A stretch of DNA of 64,000 nt from Rhodobacter sp. (GTDB taxonomy: Bacteria; Pseudomonadota; Alphaproteobacteria; Rhodobacterales; Rhodobacteraceae). Position 1 is the first letter of the stretch; each line of letters begins with the position of its first letter. The stretch covers positions 62,001 through 126,000 of the forward strand of contig JAIXRW010000034.1 in assembly GCA_027484985.1 (NCBI GenBank), written 5' to 3'. The notes under the pieces were generated by a model. That model ran no database searches, was not told the DNA's origin, and saw nothing but the letters and a program-made list of their open reading frames with translations. Shown here piece after piece: positions 28,845-37,924 of this stretch. Both the position numbers and the translations under genes were made by a program.

Positions 28845-29441
28845 CCCTTTGACCAGTTTGCGAAAGGCGTCGGCGCGGTGGCTGATTTCGTTCTTCTTCC
28901 AGCGGTCCATCTCGCCGCAGGTCAGGGTGTAGCCGTCGGGCTGGAAGATCGGGTCATAGCCGTGGCCCTGATCGCCACGCATGGGCCAGACAACCTGACC
29001 GTGCATGATCCCCTCGAACACCTCGTCATGGCCATCGGGCCATGCCAGCACCAGCGTACAGCGGAATTGCGCGGTGCGGGGGTAGGGGGCGCTGGCCTGT
29101 TCCAGCGCGGTCCAGGTGCGGGTCATGGCAAGGGTGAAATCGCGCCCCTGCGGGGTTTCGGCCCAGTCGGCGGTATAGACGCCGGGCGCGCCGCCCAGCG
29201 CATCGACGGATATGCCGGAATCATCGGCCAGGGCGGGCAGGCCGGTGGCCTGTGCCGCTGCATGGGCCTTGATGCGGGCATTGCCGACAAAGGTGCTTTC
29301 GGTTTCGGCCGGTTCGGGCAAGCCCATTTCACCGACCGAGGTGACATGCACCGAAAACGGCTCTAACAAGGCGGAAATCTCTTCCAGCTTGCCCTTGTTA
29401 TGGGTGGCGACGATCAGCCGGTTTTCGGTGAATTTCCGCAT
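28833..29441 (-). CDS. rdgB: XTP/dITP diphosphatase (RdgB/Ham1 family)
   Basis: 202-aa pyrophosphatase that removes non-canonical purine nucleotides (XTP, ITP, dITP). The N-terminal ATHNKGKLEEI is the nucleotide-binding start and ADDSGISVDAL carries the metal-binding aspartates. GYDPIFQPDGY is the C-terminal signature. It starts directly after the rph stop and ends in a parS-like site. Confidence 0.95.
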   Translation of the reverse strand: MRKFTENRLIVATHNKGKLEEISALLEPFSVHVTSVGEMGLPEPAETESTFVGNARIKAHAAAQATGLPALADDSGISVDALGGAPGVYTADWAETPQGRDFTLAMTRTWTALEQASAPYPRTAQFRCTLVLAWPDGHDEVFEGIMHGQVVWPMRGDQGHGYDPIFQPDGYTLTCGEMDRWKKNEISHRADAFRKLVKGCFT

Positions 29442-30158
29442 TCACATCCCCAAGGCCGTTTTCTGGGCGGCAACCAGCGCTGCGCAACCGGCTTCGGCAT
29501 GGTCAAGCAATTCGCCCATTTCATCGCGCGAGAAGGTGGCACCCTCGGCCGACATCTGCACTTCGATCAGGCGGCCGCGGCCGGTCAGGATAAAGTTTCC
29601 ATCGGTGCCGGCGGTGGAGTCTTCGGCATAGTCGAGGTCAAGCACGGCTTGGCCCGCATAGATGCCGCAGGACACGGCGGCGACATGGTCGATGATCGGA
29701 TCGCTTACGATGGCGCCCGATTTCAGCAATTTGTCCACGGCCAGTTTCAGGGCGACCCATCCGCCGGTGATCGAGGCGCAGCGGGTGCCGCCATCGGCCT
29801 GAATCACATCGCAATCGATCACGATCTGGCGCTCGCCAAGGGCCGAACGGTCCACGCCCGCCCGCAGGGCGCGGCCGATCAGGCGCTGGATTTCCTGCGT
29901 GCGGCCGGATTGTTTGCCTGCCGCCGCTTCACGCCGCGTGCGGCTGTTGGTGGCGCGCGGCAGCATGCCATATTCTGCCGTCACCCAGCCAAGGCCGGTG
30001 TTCTTGAGGAACGGGGGCGCCTTATCCTCGATCGTGGCCGAGCAGAGGACATGGGTTTCGCCCATCTTGATCAGGCACGACCCCTCGGCGTGTTTCATCA
30101 CGCCGGGTTCGATGCTGACGGTACGCAGTTCGTTCAGTTTCCGGCCAGAGGGGCGCAT
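29442..30158 (-). CDS. rph: Ribonuclease PH
   Basis: 238-aa phosphorolytic exoribonuclease that trims tRNA 3' ends. [12 protein letters not shown] is the conserved N-terminus; [12 protein letters not shown] and [16 protein letters not shown] hold the phosphate-binding and hexamer residues. It is the first gene of the rph-rdgB-rid-hemW unit and is divergent from hrcA. A pairing of rph with rdgB is common across proteobacteria. Confidence 0.95.
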   Translation of the reverse strand: MRPSGRKLNELRTVSIEPGVMKHAEGSCLIKMGETHVLCSATIEDKAPPFLKNTGLGWVTAEYGMLPRATNSRTRREAAAGKQSGRTQEIQRLIGRALRAGVDRSALGERQIVIDCDVIQADGGTRCASITGGWVALKLAVDKLLKSGAIVSDPIIDHVAAVSCGIYAGQAVLDLDYAEDSTAGTDGNFILTGRGRLIEVQMSAEGATFSRDEMGELLDHAEAGCAALVAAQKTALGM

Positions 30159-30184
30159 GGGTTGATCCTTCCATCATTCGGGGC

Positions 30185-30214
30185 CAGATACGCAGTCGGA
30201 CCCTTGCAGCGCAA
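30185..30214 (-). promoter_or_regulatory. Candidate promoter of the rph unit
   Basis: Read on the minus strand, TTGCGC (30209-30214) and TATCTG (30185-30190) are separated by 18 bases, 27 bases upstream of the rph ATG. The hexamers match the sigma-70 consensus only partly, so this is a position-based suggestion. Confidence 0.3.
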
Positions 30215-30240
30215 GACTGTTCCAACGGGGTGCGTGGCGA

Positions 30241-30268
30241 TTGACGGGGGGCGGGCGCAGGTTAAAAT
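30241..30268 (+). promoter_or_regulatory. Sigma-70 type promoter of hrcA-grpE
   Basis: TTGACG (30241-30246) and TAAAAT (30263-30268), each 5 of 6 to consensus, are separated by 16 bases. A transcript from here would start near 30275, about 19 bases before the hrcA ATG. No CIRCE inverted repeat (TTAGCACTC with GAGTGCTAA) was found nearby, so HrcA does not appear to repress its own promoter through the usual operator. Confidence 0.6.
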
Positions 30269-30293
30269 CAGCCTTCGCGTGGAGGCGTGGACG

Positions 30294-31355
30294 ATGACGG
30301 ACGGTTCGAAAATTCTGTCGGACATGAACGACCGCTCGCGCGAGGTGTTCCGGCGGGTGGTCGAGGGGTATCTGGCATCCGGCGATCCGGTCGGGTCGCG
30401 GACGCTGACGCGCAGCATGACAGAAAAACTATCGGCTGCCACGATCCGCAATGTCATGCAGGATCTGGAATATCTGGGTCTGCTGGACAGTCCCCATGTT
30501 TCGGCGGGGCGGATTCCGACGCAGTTGGGCCTGCGCATGTTCGTTGACAGCCTGCTCGAGATGGGCAGTCTGGCCGATGAGGACCGCGAATTGATTGATG
30601 CGACCACGGGGTCGAACGATCAGGATGTGACATCGCTGCTCGATCAGGTGGGCGCGGCCCTGTCGGGGATCACGCGGGGGGCCAGTCTGGTGCTGGCGCC
30701 CAAGGTCGAGGCGCCGATCCGGCATATCGAATTCGTGTCGCTGTCGCCCGAGCGGGCGCTGGTGGTGCTGGTGCTGGCCAACGGGCGGGTTGAAAACCGC
30801 ATCTTTACCCCGCCGCCCGGCCAGACGCCCAGTTCCATGCGAGAGGCGGCGAATTTCCTGAACGCGCTGGCCGAGGGCAAGACCCTGACCGAACTGCGCC
30901 GCACGATGACGATGGACATTGCCAAACGGCGGCAAGAGATCGATTCGCTGGCGCATGATCTGGTGCAATCGGGCTTGGCCGTGTGGGAAAATCCCGGCGA
31001 AACTTCGGAACGGCTGATCGTGCGGGGGCGGGCGAACCTGCTTGAGGGCGATGATACCGATATCGAGCGGATCCGCGTGCTGTTTGACGACCTTGAACGC
31101 AAGCGCGATATCGCCGAATTCCTTGACCTGGCGGAAACCGGCGAGGGGGTTCGCATTTTTATCGGGTCAGAGAACAAACTCTTCTCACTTTCGGGTTCAA
31201 GTCTGGTGGTTTCTCCCTATATGAACGCGGATCGGAAAATCATCGGCGCGGTGGGCGTGATCGGTCCGACCCGGCTGAATTATGGCCGGATCGTCCCGAT
31301 TGTGGATTACACCGCGCAACTGGTCGGGCGGTTGGTGTCTGACCGGGGCAAGTGA
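30294..31355 (+). CDS. hrcA: Heat-inducible transcription repressor HrcA
   Basis: 353-aa repressor that binds CIRCE operators upstream of groESL or dnaK operons and is kept active by GroEL. The N-terminal winged helix is seen in SREVFRRVVEGYLASGDPVG and the recognition region SAATIRNVMQDLE, followed by the GAF-like core. ATG 30294 follows GGAGG; in-frame codons upstream run antisense through rph and are not used. It pairs with grpE, the usual alphaproteobacterial order. Confidence 0.94.
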   Translation: MTDGSKILSDMNDRSREVFRRVVEGYLASGDPVGSRTLTRSMTEKLSAATIRNVMQDLEYLGLLDSPHVSAGRIPTQLGLRMFVDSLLEMGSLADEDRELIDATTGSNDQDVTSLLDQVGAALSGITRGASLVLAPKVEAPIRHIEFVSLSPERALVVLVLANGRVENRIFTPPPGQTPSSMREAANFLNALAEGKTLTELRRTMTMDIAKRRQEIDSLAHDLVQSGLAVWENPGETSERLIVRGRANLLEGDDTDIERIRVLFDDLERKRDIAEFLDLAETGEGVRIFIGSENKLFSLSGSSLVVSPYMNADRKIIGAVGVIGPTRLNYGRIVPIVDYTAQLVGRLVSDRGK

Positions 31356-31369
31356 AGAAGGCGTTGGAT

Positions 31370-31906
31370 ATGGCAGACGACAAGACGGTTACGGATGAGG
31401 TCGCAGTAGAGGACGGGCTGGCCGAGTTCGCGGAAGCGGACGAGCTGGACGCCCTGCGCGCCGAGCGCGACGAGCTGCGCGACCGTTTCATGCGGGCTTT
31501 GGCCGAGGCCGAGAATACCCGCAAGCGCGGCGAGCGCGACCGGCGCGAGGCCGAGCAATATGGCGGATCGAAGCTCGCGCGTGATCTTTTGCCGGTTTAC
31601 GACAACCTGAACCGCGCGCTTCAGGCCGCGACCGATGAACAAAAGGCGGCAGCGGCGGCCCTGTTCGACGGTGTGCAGCTGACGCTGCGTGAACTGACCA
31701 GCGTGATGACGAAACACGGTGTGAAGCCGATCAGCCCCGCCGTGGGCGACATGTTCGATCCGCAAAACCACGAAGCGATGTTCGAGGCACCGCTGCCCGG
31801 CACCAAGGCGGGCCAGATCATTCAGGTGATGACCGAAGGCTTCATGCTGCATGACCGCCTGCTGCGCCCCGCGCAGGTGGGGGTTTCGTCGAATACGGCG
31901 GGTTGA
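31370..31906 (+). CDS. grpE: Nucleotide exchange factor GrpE
   Basis: 178-aa dimeric exchange factor for DnaK, with an acidic N-terminus, a long charged coiled coil (about 25-75) and a C-terminal beta domain ending in MLHDRLLRPAQVGVS, the family signature. ATG 31370 is preceded by AAGAAGG; a GTG at 31352 overlapping the hrcA stop would add six residues. dnaK is not in the window. Confidence 0.94.
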   Translation: MADDKTVTDEVAVEDGLAEFAEADELDALRAERDELRDRFMRALAEAENTRKRGERDRREAEQYGGSKLARDLLPVYDNLNRALQAATDEQKAAAAALFDGVQLTLRELTSVMTKHGVKPISPAVGDMFDPQNHEAMFEAPLPGTKAGQIIQVMTEGFMLHDRLLRPAQVGVSSNTAG

Positions 31907-31917
31907 CCGGCCAAAGG

Positions 31918-31966
31918 CCGGGGGCTTCGCGCCCCCGGACCCCCGCGGAGTATTTTCGCAAGGATG
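31918..31966 (+). terminator. Terminator-like hairpin plus conserved tail (possible family-specific repeat)
   Basis: CCGGGGGC (31918-31925), loop TTCGC, GCCCCCGG (31931-31938), followed not by a T run but by ACCCCCGCGGAGTATTTT and CGCAAGGATGAAGA. From memory, near-identical hairpin-plus-GGAGTATTT-plus-AAGATGAA tails recur between genes in Rhodobacteraceae genomes, so this may be a dispersed element used as a terminator. It separates convergent grpE and mutS. Confidence 0.55.
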
Positions 31967-31970
31967 AAGA

Positions 31971-34607
31971 TCAGGACAGTTTTTCCCGAAGCTCGTAGAT
32001 CAGGCGCAGGGCTTCCATCGGGGTGAGCTCATCGGGATGGATGGATTTGAGCCGGTCTTCGACCGGTGAGGATTTGGCGACAGGTCTGGGTGGGGCGGCG
32101 GGGGCTGCGCTGAAGAGCGGCAGGTCGTCGATCAGCGCCTTGGGCCGCGCGCCGCCCTGGCGTTCGCCGCTTTCGAGTGCTTGGAGCACCACCTTGGCGC
32201 GGTCGATCACCGATTGCGGCAGGCCGGCAAGACGGGCGACCTGAACCCCATAGCTGCGGTCGGCGGCGCCCTTTTTCACCTCGTGCAGGAAGATGACATC
32301 GCCGTCCCATTCCTTGACGGTGACTGTGGCGTTTTCGACGCCGTCAAGCTTGGCCGCGAGGGCGGTCATTTCATGGTAATGGGTGGCAAAGAGGGCGCGG
32401 CAGCGGTTCGCCTCGTGCAGGTGTTCCAGCGTGGCCCATGCGATGGAAAGGCCGTCATATGTGGCCGTGCCGCGGCCGATTTCATCAAGGATCACAAGGG
32501 CGCAGTCATCGGCCTGATTGAGGATGGCGGCGGTTTCCACCATTTCGACCATGAAGGTGGACCGGCCACGAGCAAGGTCATCGGCTGCGCCGACGCGGCT
32601 GAACAACTGGCTGACAAGGCCGATGCGGGCGGATGTGGCCGGAACGTAGCTGCCTGCCTGTGCCAGCAGCGCGATCAGGGCGTTCTGGCGCAGGAAGGTG
32701 GATTTGCCCGCCATGTTGGGGCCGGTCAGCAGCCAGATGGCAGGGGTTTCGCCTGTTGTCAGGGCGCAGTCATTGGCGACGAAGGGGGCGCCGCCCTGTT
32801 TGCGCAGTGCCCTTTCCACCACGGGGTGACGGCCGCCGATGACGCTGAAGGCGCGGCTTTCGTCGATATCCGGTTCGACCCAAGATTCCTCGGCCGCGAG
32901 GTCGGCGAAGGCGGCGGTCAGGTCAACCTCGGCCAGCGCGCGGGCGGCGGCGCCGATGGGGCCTGCATAATCGAGCACGGCCTGGCGCAGGGTTTCGAAA
33001 TGGCGCTTTTCGATTTCAAGCGCGTGGTTGCCCGCGTTCAGGATGCGGGTTTCCATTTCCGAAAGCTCGACCGTGGTAAAGCGCACCTGTCCGGCGGTGG
33101 TTTGCCGGTGGATGAACTTTTCTGACAAGGGCGCCGACAGCATGCGTTCGGCATGGGTCGAGGTGGTTTCGATGAAATAGCCCAGCACGTTGTTGTGCTT
33201 GATCTTCAGGCTGGAAATGCCGGTTTCGGTGATGAAATCGGCCTGCATGGCGGCGATGACGCCGCGGCCTTCGTCACGCAGGCGGCGGGCGGCGTCGAGA
33301 TCGGGGTCATAGCCGGTGGCGATGAAACCGCCATCGCGGACAAGAAGGGGCGGTTCGGCGACAAGGGCCTGATCGAGCAGGTCAGCCAGCGGGTCGTGGC
33401 CTGTCAGTGCGGTGGCGGCATCGGCCAACAGGGGCGGGGTGCCGGTCAGGCGGGCGGCGATCTGGCCTGCCTGTGCCAGCCCTGCGCGGATGGCGGTCAG
33501 GTCGCGGGGGCCGCCCCGATCAAGCGCGAGGCGGGACAGGGCGCGGTCGATATCGGGCACGCGGCGCAGGTCGGTGCGCAGGTCGGCGCGGAGGCGGGGG
33601 TTTTCCGTCAGGTAGCGCACCGCTGCAAGGCGGGCGTGGATAGTGGCAAGGTCGCGCGACGGGGCCGAGATGCGGCGTTCCAGCAGGCGTGCGCCGGAGG
33701 CGGTGACGGTGCGGTCGATGGCGGAAAGGAGCGAGCCTTCGCGCCCGCCGGACAGGGCCGAGGTGAGTTCGAGGTTGCGGCGGGTGGCGGCGTCAATCTG
33801 CATCGTGCCGCCCGCACTTTCCTTGACCGGCGGGCGCAGGAGGGGGAGTTTGCCGCGTTGCGTCAGGTCGAGGTAATCGACGAGGGCGCCCATGGCCGAA
33901 ACTTCGGCGCGGTCGAAATGGCCGAAAGCTTCGAGCGAGGAGACCGAGAACAGGGCGCAAAGCCGCTTTTCGGCGGATGTACTATCGAACGACCCGCGTG
34001 ACAGCGGGGTCAGGGCGGCGCCGGTTTCGTCGGACAGGGCGCGCCAGTCGGATTCGCGTGCTTCGCTGACCAGCAGTTCGCGGGGGGACAGGCGGGCGAG
34101 TTCGGGGGCGAGCCGTGCGGGCGGGCAGGGCATGACGCGGAATTCGCCGGTGGAAATGTCGGCCCATGCAAGGGCGGCTTCGTCCCGCACCTCGGAATAG
34201 GCGGCGAGGAAGTTGTGGCGGCGGGCTTCCAGAAGGGCGTCTTCGGTCAGGGTGCCGGGGGTGACGAGGCGGACCACATCGCGTTTCACGACGGCCTTGT
34301 AGCCGCGTTTCTTGGCTTCGGCCGGGTCTTCCAGCTGTTCGGCGATGGCGACGCGAAAGCCCTTGCGGATGAGTTGCAGCAGATAGCCTTCGGCCGAATG
34401 GACGGGAACGCCGCACATTGCGATGGGTTCGCCAAGGTGGAAGCCGCGTTTTGTCAGCGCGATGTCGAGCGCCTCGGCCGCTGCGACGGCATCGTCGAAG
34501 AACATCTCGTAGAAATCGCCCATGCGGTAGAACAGCAGCGCGCCGGGGTTTTGCGCCTTTATCTCGAGATATTGCGCCATCATCGGCGTGACGGTGTCGT
34601 CGGTCAT
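31971..34607 (-). CDS. mutS: DNA mismatch repair protein MutS
   Basis: 878-aa mismatch sensor. The mismatch-wedge Phe-X-Glu is in GDFYEMF at the N-terminus. The C-terminal ABC-type ATPase has Walker A GPNMAGKST, Walker B LVILDEIGRGT, and the TYDGLSIAWATLE signature. ATG 34607 gives the family N-terminus (QYLEIKAQNP); the longer upstream open frame overlaps the divergent promoter region. The 109-base gap to the next gene shows no clear promoter elements. Confidence 0.96.
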   Translation of the reverse strand: MTDDTVTPMMAQYLEIKAQNPGALLFYRMGDFYEMFFDDAVAAAEALDIALTKRGFHLGEPIAMCGVPVHSAEGYLLQLIRKGFRVAIAEQLEDPAEAKKRGYKAVVKRDVVRLVTPGTLTEDALLEARRHNFLAAYSEVRDEAALAWADISTGEFRVMPCPPARLAPELARLSPRELLVSEARESDWRALSDETGAALTPLSRGSFDSTSAEKRLCALFSVSSLEAFGHFDRAEVSAMGALVDYLDLTQRGKLPLLRPPVKESAGGTMQIDAATRRNLELTSALSGGREGSLLSAIDRTVTASGARLLERRISAPSRDLATIHARLAAVRYLTENPRLRADLRTDLRRVPDIDRALSRLALDRGGPRDLTAIRAGLAQAGQIAARLTGTPPLLADAATALTGHDPLADLLDQALVAEPPLLVRDGGFIATGYDPDLDAARRLRDEGRGVIAAMQADFITETGISSLKIKHNNVLGYFIETTSTHAERMLSAPLSEKFIHRQTTAGQVRFTTVELSEMETRILNAGNHALEIEKRHFETLRQAVLDYAGPIGAAARALAEVDLTAAFADLAAEESWVEPDIDESRAFSVIGGRHPVVERALRKQGGAPFVANDCALTTGETPAIWLLTGPNMAGKSTFLRQNALIALLAQAGSYVPATSARIGLVSQLFSRVGAADDLARGRSTFMVEMVETAAILNQADDCALVILDEIGRGTATYDGLSIAWATLEHLHEANRCRALFATHYHEMTALAAKLDGVENATVTVKEWDGDVIFLHEVKKGAADRSYGVQVARLAGLPQSVIDRAKVVLQALESGERQGGARPKALIDDLPLFSAAPAAPPRPVAKSSPVEDRLKSIHPDELTPMEALRLIYELREKLS

Positions 34608-34716
34608 TTGCCCCCCGTGGTTGGGCCCGAGACTACAAAAGCGGTTGCGCTGCGGAAAGGGCCATTGCGAAGGCGGCGGGCTTGGATAGGTTTGCGGGAA
34701 ACCGAAGGGGGGCATC

Positions 34717-35619
34717 ATGGCCGAGCACGTTTCAACCCATGCCGCAGAGGAAGATGCGCGCAACGAGCGTATCCTGATTTACGTCAACGGGCGGATTGTG
34801 CCGAAGGCCGAGGCGGTGGTTTCGGTCTATGATTCCGGGTTCATGCTGGGCGACGGCGTGTGGGAGGGCATTCGCCTGTACGACGGCAAATGGGCCTTTA
34901 TCGACGAGCATATGGACCGCCTGTTCGAGGCGGCGAAGGCGATTGATCTGGATATCGGGATGACCAAGGATCAGGTCATTTCCGCCGTGTTAGAGACGCA
35001 AAAGGCCAATGGCATGGTGACGGATGCCCATGCGCGGCTGATGGTGACGCGGGGGGTCAAGACGCGCCCGTTCCAGAACCCGCGCCTGTCGCAGCAGGGG
35101 CCGACCGTGGCGATCATCATGGAACATTCGAAGCCCAAGATCCCGCGCCCGATCACGCTGGCCACGGTGCCGCATCTGCGCGGGTTGCCGATGACGCAGG
35201 ACCCGAAGCTGAACAGCCATTCCAAGCTGAACTGTATTCTGGCCTGTATCGCCGCGCAGAAGGCGGGGGCGGACGAGGCGTTGATGCTGGATGTGCATGG
35301 GTTCGTGAACACGACCAATGCCTGCAATTTCTTTATCGTGCGCAAGGGCGAGGTTTGGACCAGCACGGGCGATTACTGCATGAACGGGATCACGCGGGGC
35401 AAGGTCATTCAGGTTTGCCGCGAGGCCGGGATACCGGTTTATGAAAGAAACTTCAGCCTTGTCGATACTTACGGGGCGGATGAGGCGTTTCTGACGGGGA
35501 CGTTCGGGGCGCAGACGCCGGTTGGGGTGATCGACGGGCGGGTGATCGGGACGGGGCAGATGGGGCCGATGACCGAGCGGTTGCGGGCGCTGTACAAGGC
35601 GAAGGTGGTCGCGGCATGA
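34717..35619 (+). CDS. Class IV aminotransferase (branched-chain / D-amino acid type)
   Basis: 300-aa PLP enzyme of fold type IV. The catalytic lysine is Lys170 in NSHSKLNCILA. VYDSGFMLGDGVWEGIRLY at the N-terminus and EALMLDVHGFVNTTNACNFF in the middle are class signatures. Class IV covers branched-chain aminotransferases, D-amino acid transaminases and aminodeoxychorismate lyase, and I cannot fix the substrate. It overlaps the next gene by four bases, so its function is probably tied to the sulfotransferase-like protein. Confidence 0.8.
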   Translation: MAEHVSTHAAEEDARNERILIYVNGRIVPKAEAVVSVYDSGFMLGDGVWEGIRLYDGKWAFIDEHMDRLFEAAKAIDLDIGMTKDQVISAVLETQKANGMVTDAHARLMVTRGVKTRPFQNPRLSQQGPTVAIIMEHSKPKIPRPITLATVPHLRGLPMTQDPKLNSHSKLNCILACIAAQKAGADEALMLDVHGFVNTTNACNFFIVRKGEVWTSTGDYCMNGITRGKVIQVCREAGIPVYERNFSLVDTYGADEAFLTGTFGAQTPVGVIDGRVIGTGQMGPMTERLRALYKAKVVAA

Positions 35620-36332
35620 GGATTGCGATGTGGTCGGGGCCGCGGAACCTTTCCACCGCGATGATGTATGCCTTTGCCGCGCGGGGCGATTGCGCGGTGT
35701 GGGACGAGCCGTTTTATGCGGCCTATCTGGCCAAGACGGGGATCGATCATCCCATGCGGGAGGAGGTGATCGCGGCAGGCGAGCCGGATGCGGCGCGGGT
35801 GGCGGCGGCCTGTCTGGGGCCGGTGCCGGGCGGGAAAAGCCTTTGGTATCAGAAGCATATGACGCTGCATATGATCCCCGGATTTGACCGCGCGTTCATG
35901 AAAGATCTTACCAATGTGTTTCTGATCCGCCATCCGGCGCGGGTGGTGGCGAGTTATTCGAAGAAGCGGGAAGCGCCGACCTTGGCCGATATCGGCTTTG
36001 TGCAGCAGGCGGAATTATTCGATCAGGTGGCGGGTTTCACGGGGGCCGCGCCGCTGGTGGTGGACAGTGCGGATATCCGCGAAAACCCGCGTGCGGTGTT
36101 GGGGCGGCTGTGTGCGGCGTTGGAAATTCCCTTTGTGGACAGCATGTTGCGGTGGGAGGCGGGGCCGAAACCCTATGACGGGGTTTGGGCGCCGCATTGG
36201 TATAATGCGGTCCATGCCTCGACCGGGATTGATGAACCCGAGGGGGAATTGCCATCGCTGGCGGCGGAATATGCGCCCTTGGTCGAGCAGGCCTTGCCCT
36301 ATTACCAGCGGTTGGCAGCGCACCGGATTTGA
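35616..36332 (+). CDS. Sulfotransferase-like P-loop protein
   Basis: 238 aa. The N-terminal MWSGPRNLSTAMMYAFAAR resembles the 5'-phosphosulfate-binding loop of sulfotransferases, and FLIRHPARVVASY resembles their 3'-phosphate-binding motif. The substrate is unknown. It is translationally coupled (ATGA) to the class IV aminotransferase. From memory, plant branched-chain-aminotransferase-like proteins carry a comparable region fused to the aminotransferase, which would support a joint role, but I could not check this here. Confidence 0.7.
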   Translation: MRIAMWSGPRNLSTAMMYAFAARGDCAVWDEPFYAAYLAKTGIDHPMREEVIAAGEPDAARVAAACLGPVPGGKSLWYQKHMTLHMIPGFDRAFMKDLTNVFLIRHPARVVASYSKKREAPTLADIGFVQQAELFDQVAGFTGAAPLVVDSADIRENPRAVLGRLCAALEIPFVDSMLRWEAGPKPYDGVWAPHWYNAVHASTGIDEPEGELPSLAAEYAPLVEQALPYYQRLAAHRI

Positions 36333-36409
36333 CGGGGTTTGCCTTGCCGTGGCGGTTGGCGGGATGCACAGTCAATGCACAGCTTATGCAGACGTTTCGG
36401 GAGGAGCCG

Positions 36410-37603
36410 ATGCCGACATCATCCAAGGCCGCTGAACGGGTGGCGCGGGTTTATCTGCGGACCGAGGATTGCCGCGTGGACGATCTGGCGGCGATCTGCG
36501 CCGAACAGGTGGTGCTGGCCGATTACCCCTTTGCCGCCGATGTGCAGAAGAACGTGCTGATCTATGATTGCGACGCCTTGCGCGGGGTGATCGGGGACGG
36601 GGCGGAACGGCGGGCGCTGATGGCGGAATGGGCCGATGCGCTGTTGAACGGGCCGGGCGTGGTGGTGCTGAAACGGGCCGAGACGGATTTGGCGATGCTG
36701 GATGCGGCCACGGCGCTGTTCTTTCGCCTGATCGAAGAGCAGAACAGCGTGGGCACGGGCGGGGGCGACCATTTCGCCAAGCCGGGGGCGAATGACCGGC
36801 TGTGGAATTCCTTGGAAAAGCACTGTCTGGCCGACCCAGCCAATTTTGCGCGGTATTACGGGAACGAGTTCCTGTCGCTGATATCCGAGGCGTGGCTTGG
36901 GCCGCATTACCAGATGACGGCGCAGTTGAACGTGGTGAACCCCGGTGGAGCGGCGCAAAGCCCGCATCGGGATTATCATCTGGGGTTCCAGTCGGCTGCG
37001 GATATCGAACGTTATCCGCGCCATGTGCAGCTGATGTCGCCCGTGCTGACGCTTCAGGGCGCGATTGCCCATGTGGATGCAACGGTGGAAACGGGGCCGA
37101 CGCAACTGCTGCCGTTCAGCCAGCGGTATGAGGCGGGCTATCTGGCGATGGGGCGGGCGGATGTGCGCGACTATTTCACGGCACATCATGTGCAACTGCC
37201 ATTGGAAAAGGGGGATATGCTGTTCTTTTCGCCCGCGCTGCTGCATGCGGCGGGAACGAACAAATCGGCCGATGTGCGACGGATGGTGAACCTGTTTCAG
37301 GTGTCGTCGGCGTACGGGCGGGCGATGGAGACGGTGGACCGCGCCCGCATGGTCAAGGCGCTGTATCCGGTGCTGCGGGCGGGGCGGAAGGACGGGTCTT
37401 TGACCGATGCACAGATCGCCTGCGCGCTGGCAAGTGCGGCAGAGGGATATAGTTTCCCCACGAACCTTGACCGCGACCCGCCGCTGGGCGGGATGGCCCC
37501 CAAGACGCAGGCGCAGTTGGTGAAGGAGGCATTGGCGGGGGATTGGGAGCCTGCGGCGCTGGCGCAGGCGCTGGACGGGCAGGCGGAGAAGAAGCTGAGT
37601 TGA
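36410..37603 (+). CDS. Phytanoyl-CoA dioxygenase (PhyH) family oxygenase
   Basis: 397-aa predicted Fe(II)/2-oxoglutarate oxygenase. The metal triad fits His186 and Asp188 in SPHRDYHLGF and His279 in LLHAAGTN, with the 2-oxoglutarate-binding arginine likely Arg290 in DVRR. The conserved lipid/small-molecule oxygenase core spans about 70-330. ATG 36410 follows GAGGAGCC. It lies 77 bases after the sulfotransferase-like gene on the same strand and may form a three-gene unit with it. Substrate unknown. Confidence 0.78.
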   Translation: MPTSSKAAERVARVYLRTEDCRVDDLAAICAEQVVLADYPFAADVQKNVLIYDCDALRGVIGDGAERRALMAEWADALLNGPGVVVLKRAETDLAMLDAATALFFRLIEEQNSVGTGGGDHFAKPGANDRLWNSLEKHCLADPANFARYYGNEFLSLISEAWLGPHYQMTAQLNVVNPGGAAQSPHRDYHLGFQSAADIERYPRHVQLMSPVLTLQGAIAHVDATVETGPTQLLPFSQRYEAGYLAMGRADVRDYFTAHHVQLPLEKGDMLFFSPALLHAAGTNKSADVRRMVNLFQVSSAYGRAMETVDRARMVKALYPVLRAGRKDGSLTDAQIACALASAAEGYSFPTNLDRDPPLGGMAPKTQAQLVKEALAGDWEPAALAQALDGQAEKKLS

Positions 37604-37624
37604 TGGGTGCCGGATCGGCGCGCC

Positions 37625-37924
37625 CTAGAAGCCCCAGAGGAGGGTGTTGAGCGCGTCCATCACCTTTTGCCCTTCGTCAGCCGACAGGCGATGGGCGGGC
37701 AAGCGGTTTTGCAAAAGACGGGCATCAATGGTCAGGGGCATATGGCTGAGGATGCGCCATGGCGCGCCATCGATCTTGATCTCGACGGTCAGTTTGCTGA
37801 GCGCGGGAAACAGGTGCGCGGGCCGGATCGGCACGACGACGATGGTGTTGATTGACAGAAGATGATCGGCCTGCACGACCGCATAGTAGGAGCGGTCGAT
37901 TTCAAAGACATCGAACCTAGGCAT
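37625..37924 (-). CDS. CcdB family toxin
   Basis: 99-aa CcdB-like protein. In the F plasmid system CcdB poisons DNA gyrase, and its last three residues (Trp-Gly-Ile) are critical; this protein ends LLWGF, keeping Trp-Gly and a hydrophobic final residue. MPRFDVFEI at the N-terminus and LTVEIKIDG and MPLTIDARLL are typical strands. It overlaps the antitoxin gene by eight bases. Gyrase as target is inferred from the family. Confidence 0.83.
   Translation of the reverse strand: MPRFDVFEIDRSYYAVVQADHLLSINTIVVVPIRPAHLFPALSKLTVEIKIDGAPWRILSHMPLTIDARLLQNRLPAHRLSADEGQKVMDALNTLLWGF

Noticed and set aside
29400-30293. Long in-frame extension upstream of hrcA
   Set aside because: It runs antisense through rph; ATG 30294 with its own ribosome-binding site and promoter gives the normal HrcA length.
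30159-30293. CIRCE operator in the rph-hrcA gap
   Set aside because: No TTAGCACTC/GAGTGCTAA inverted repeat or recognisable half-site was found on either strand.
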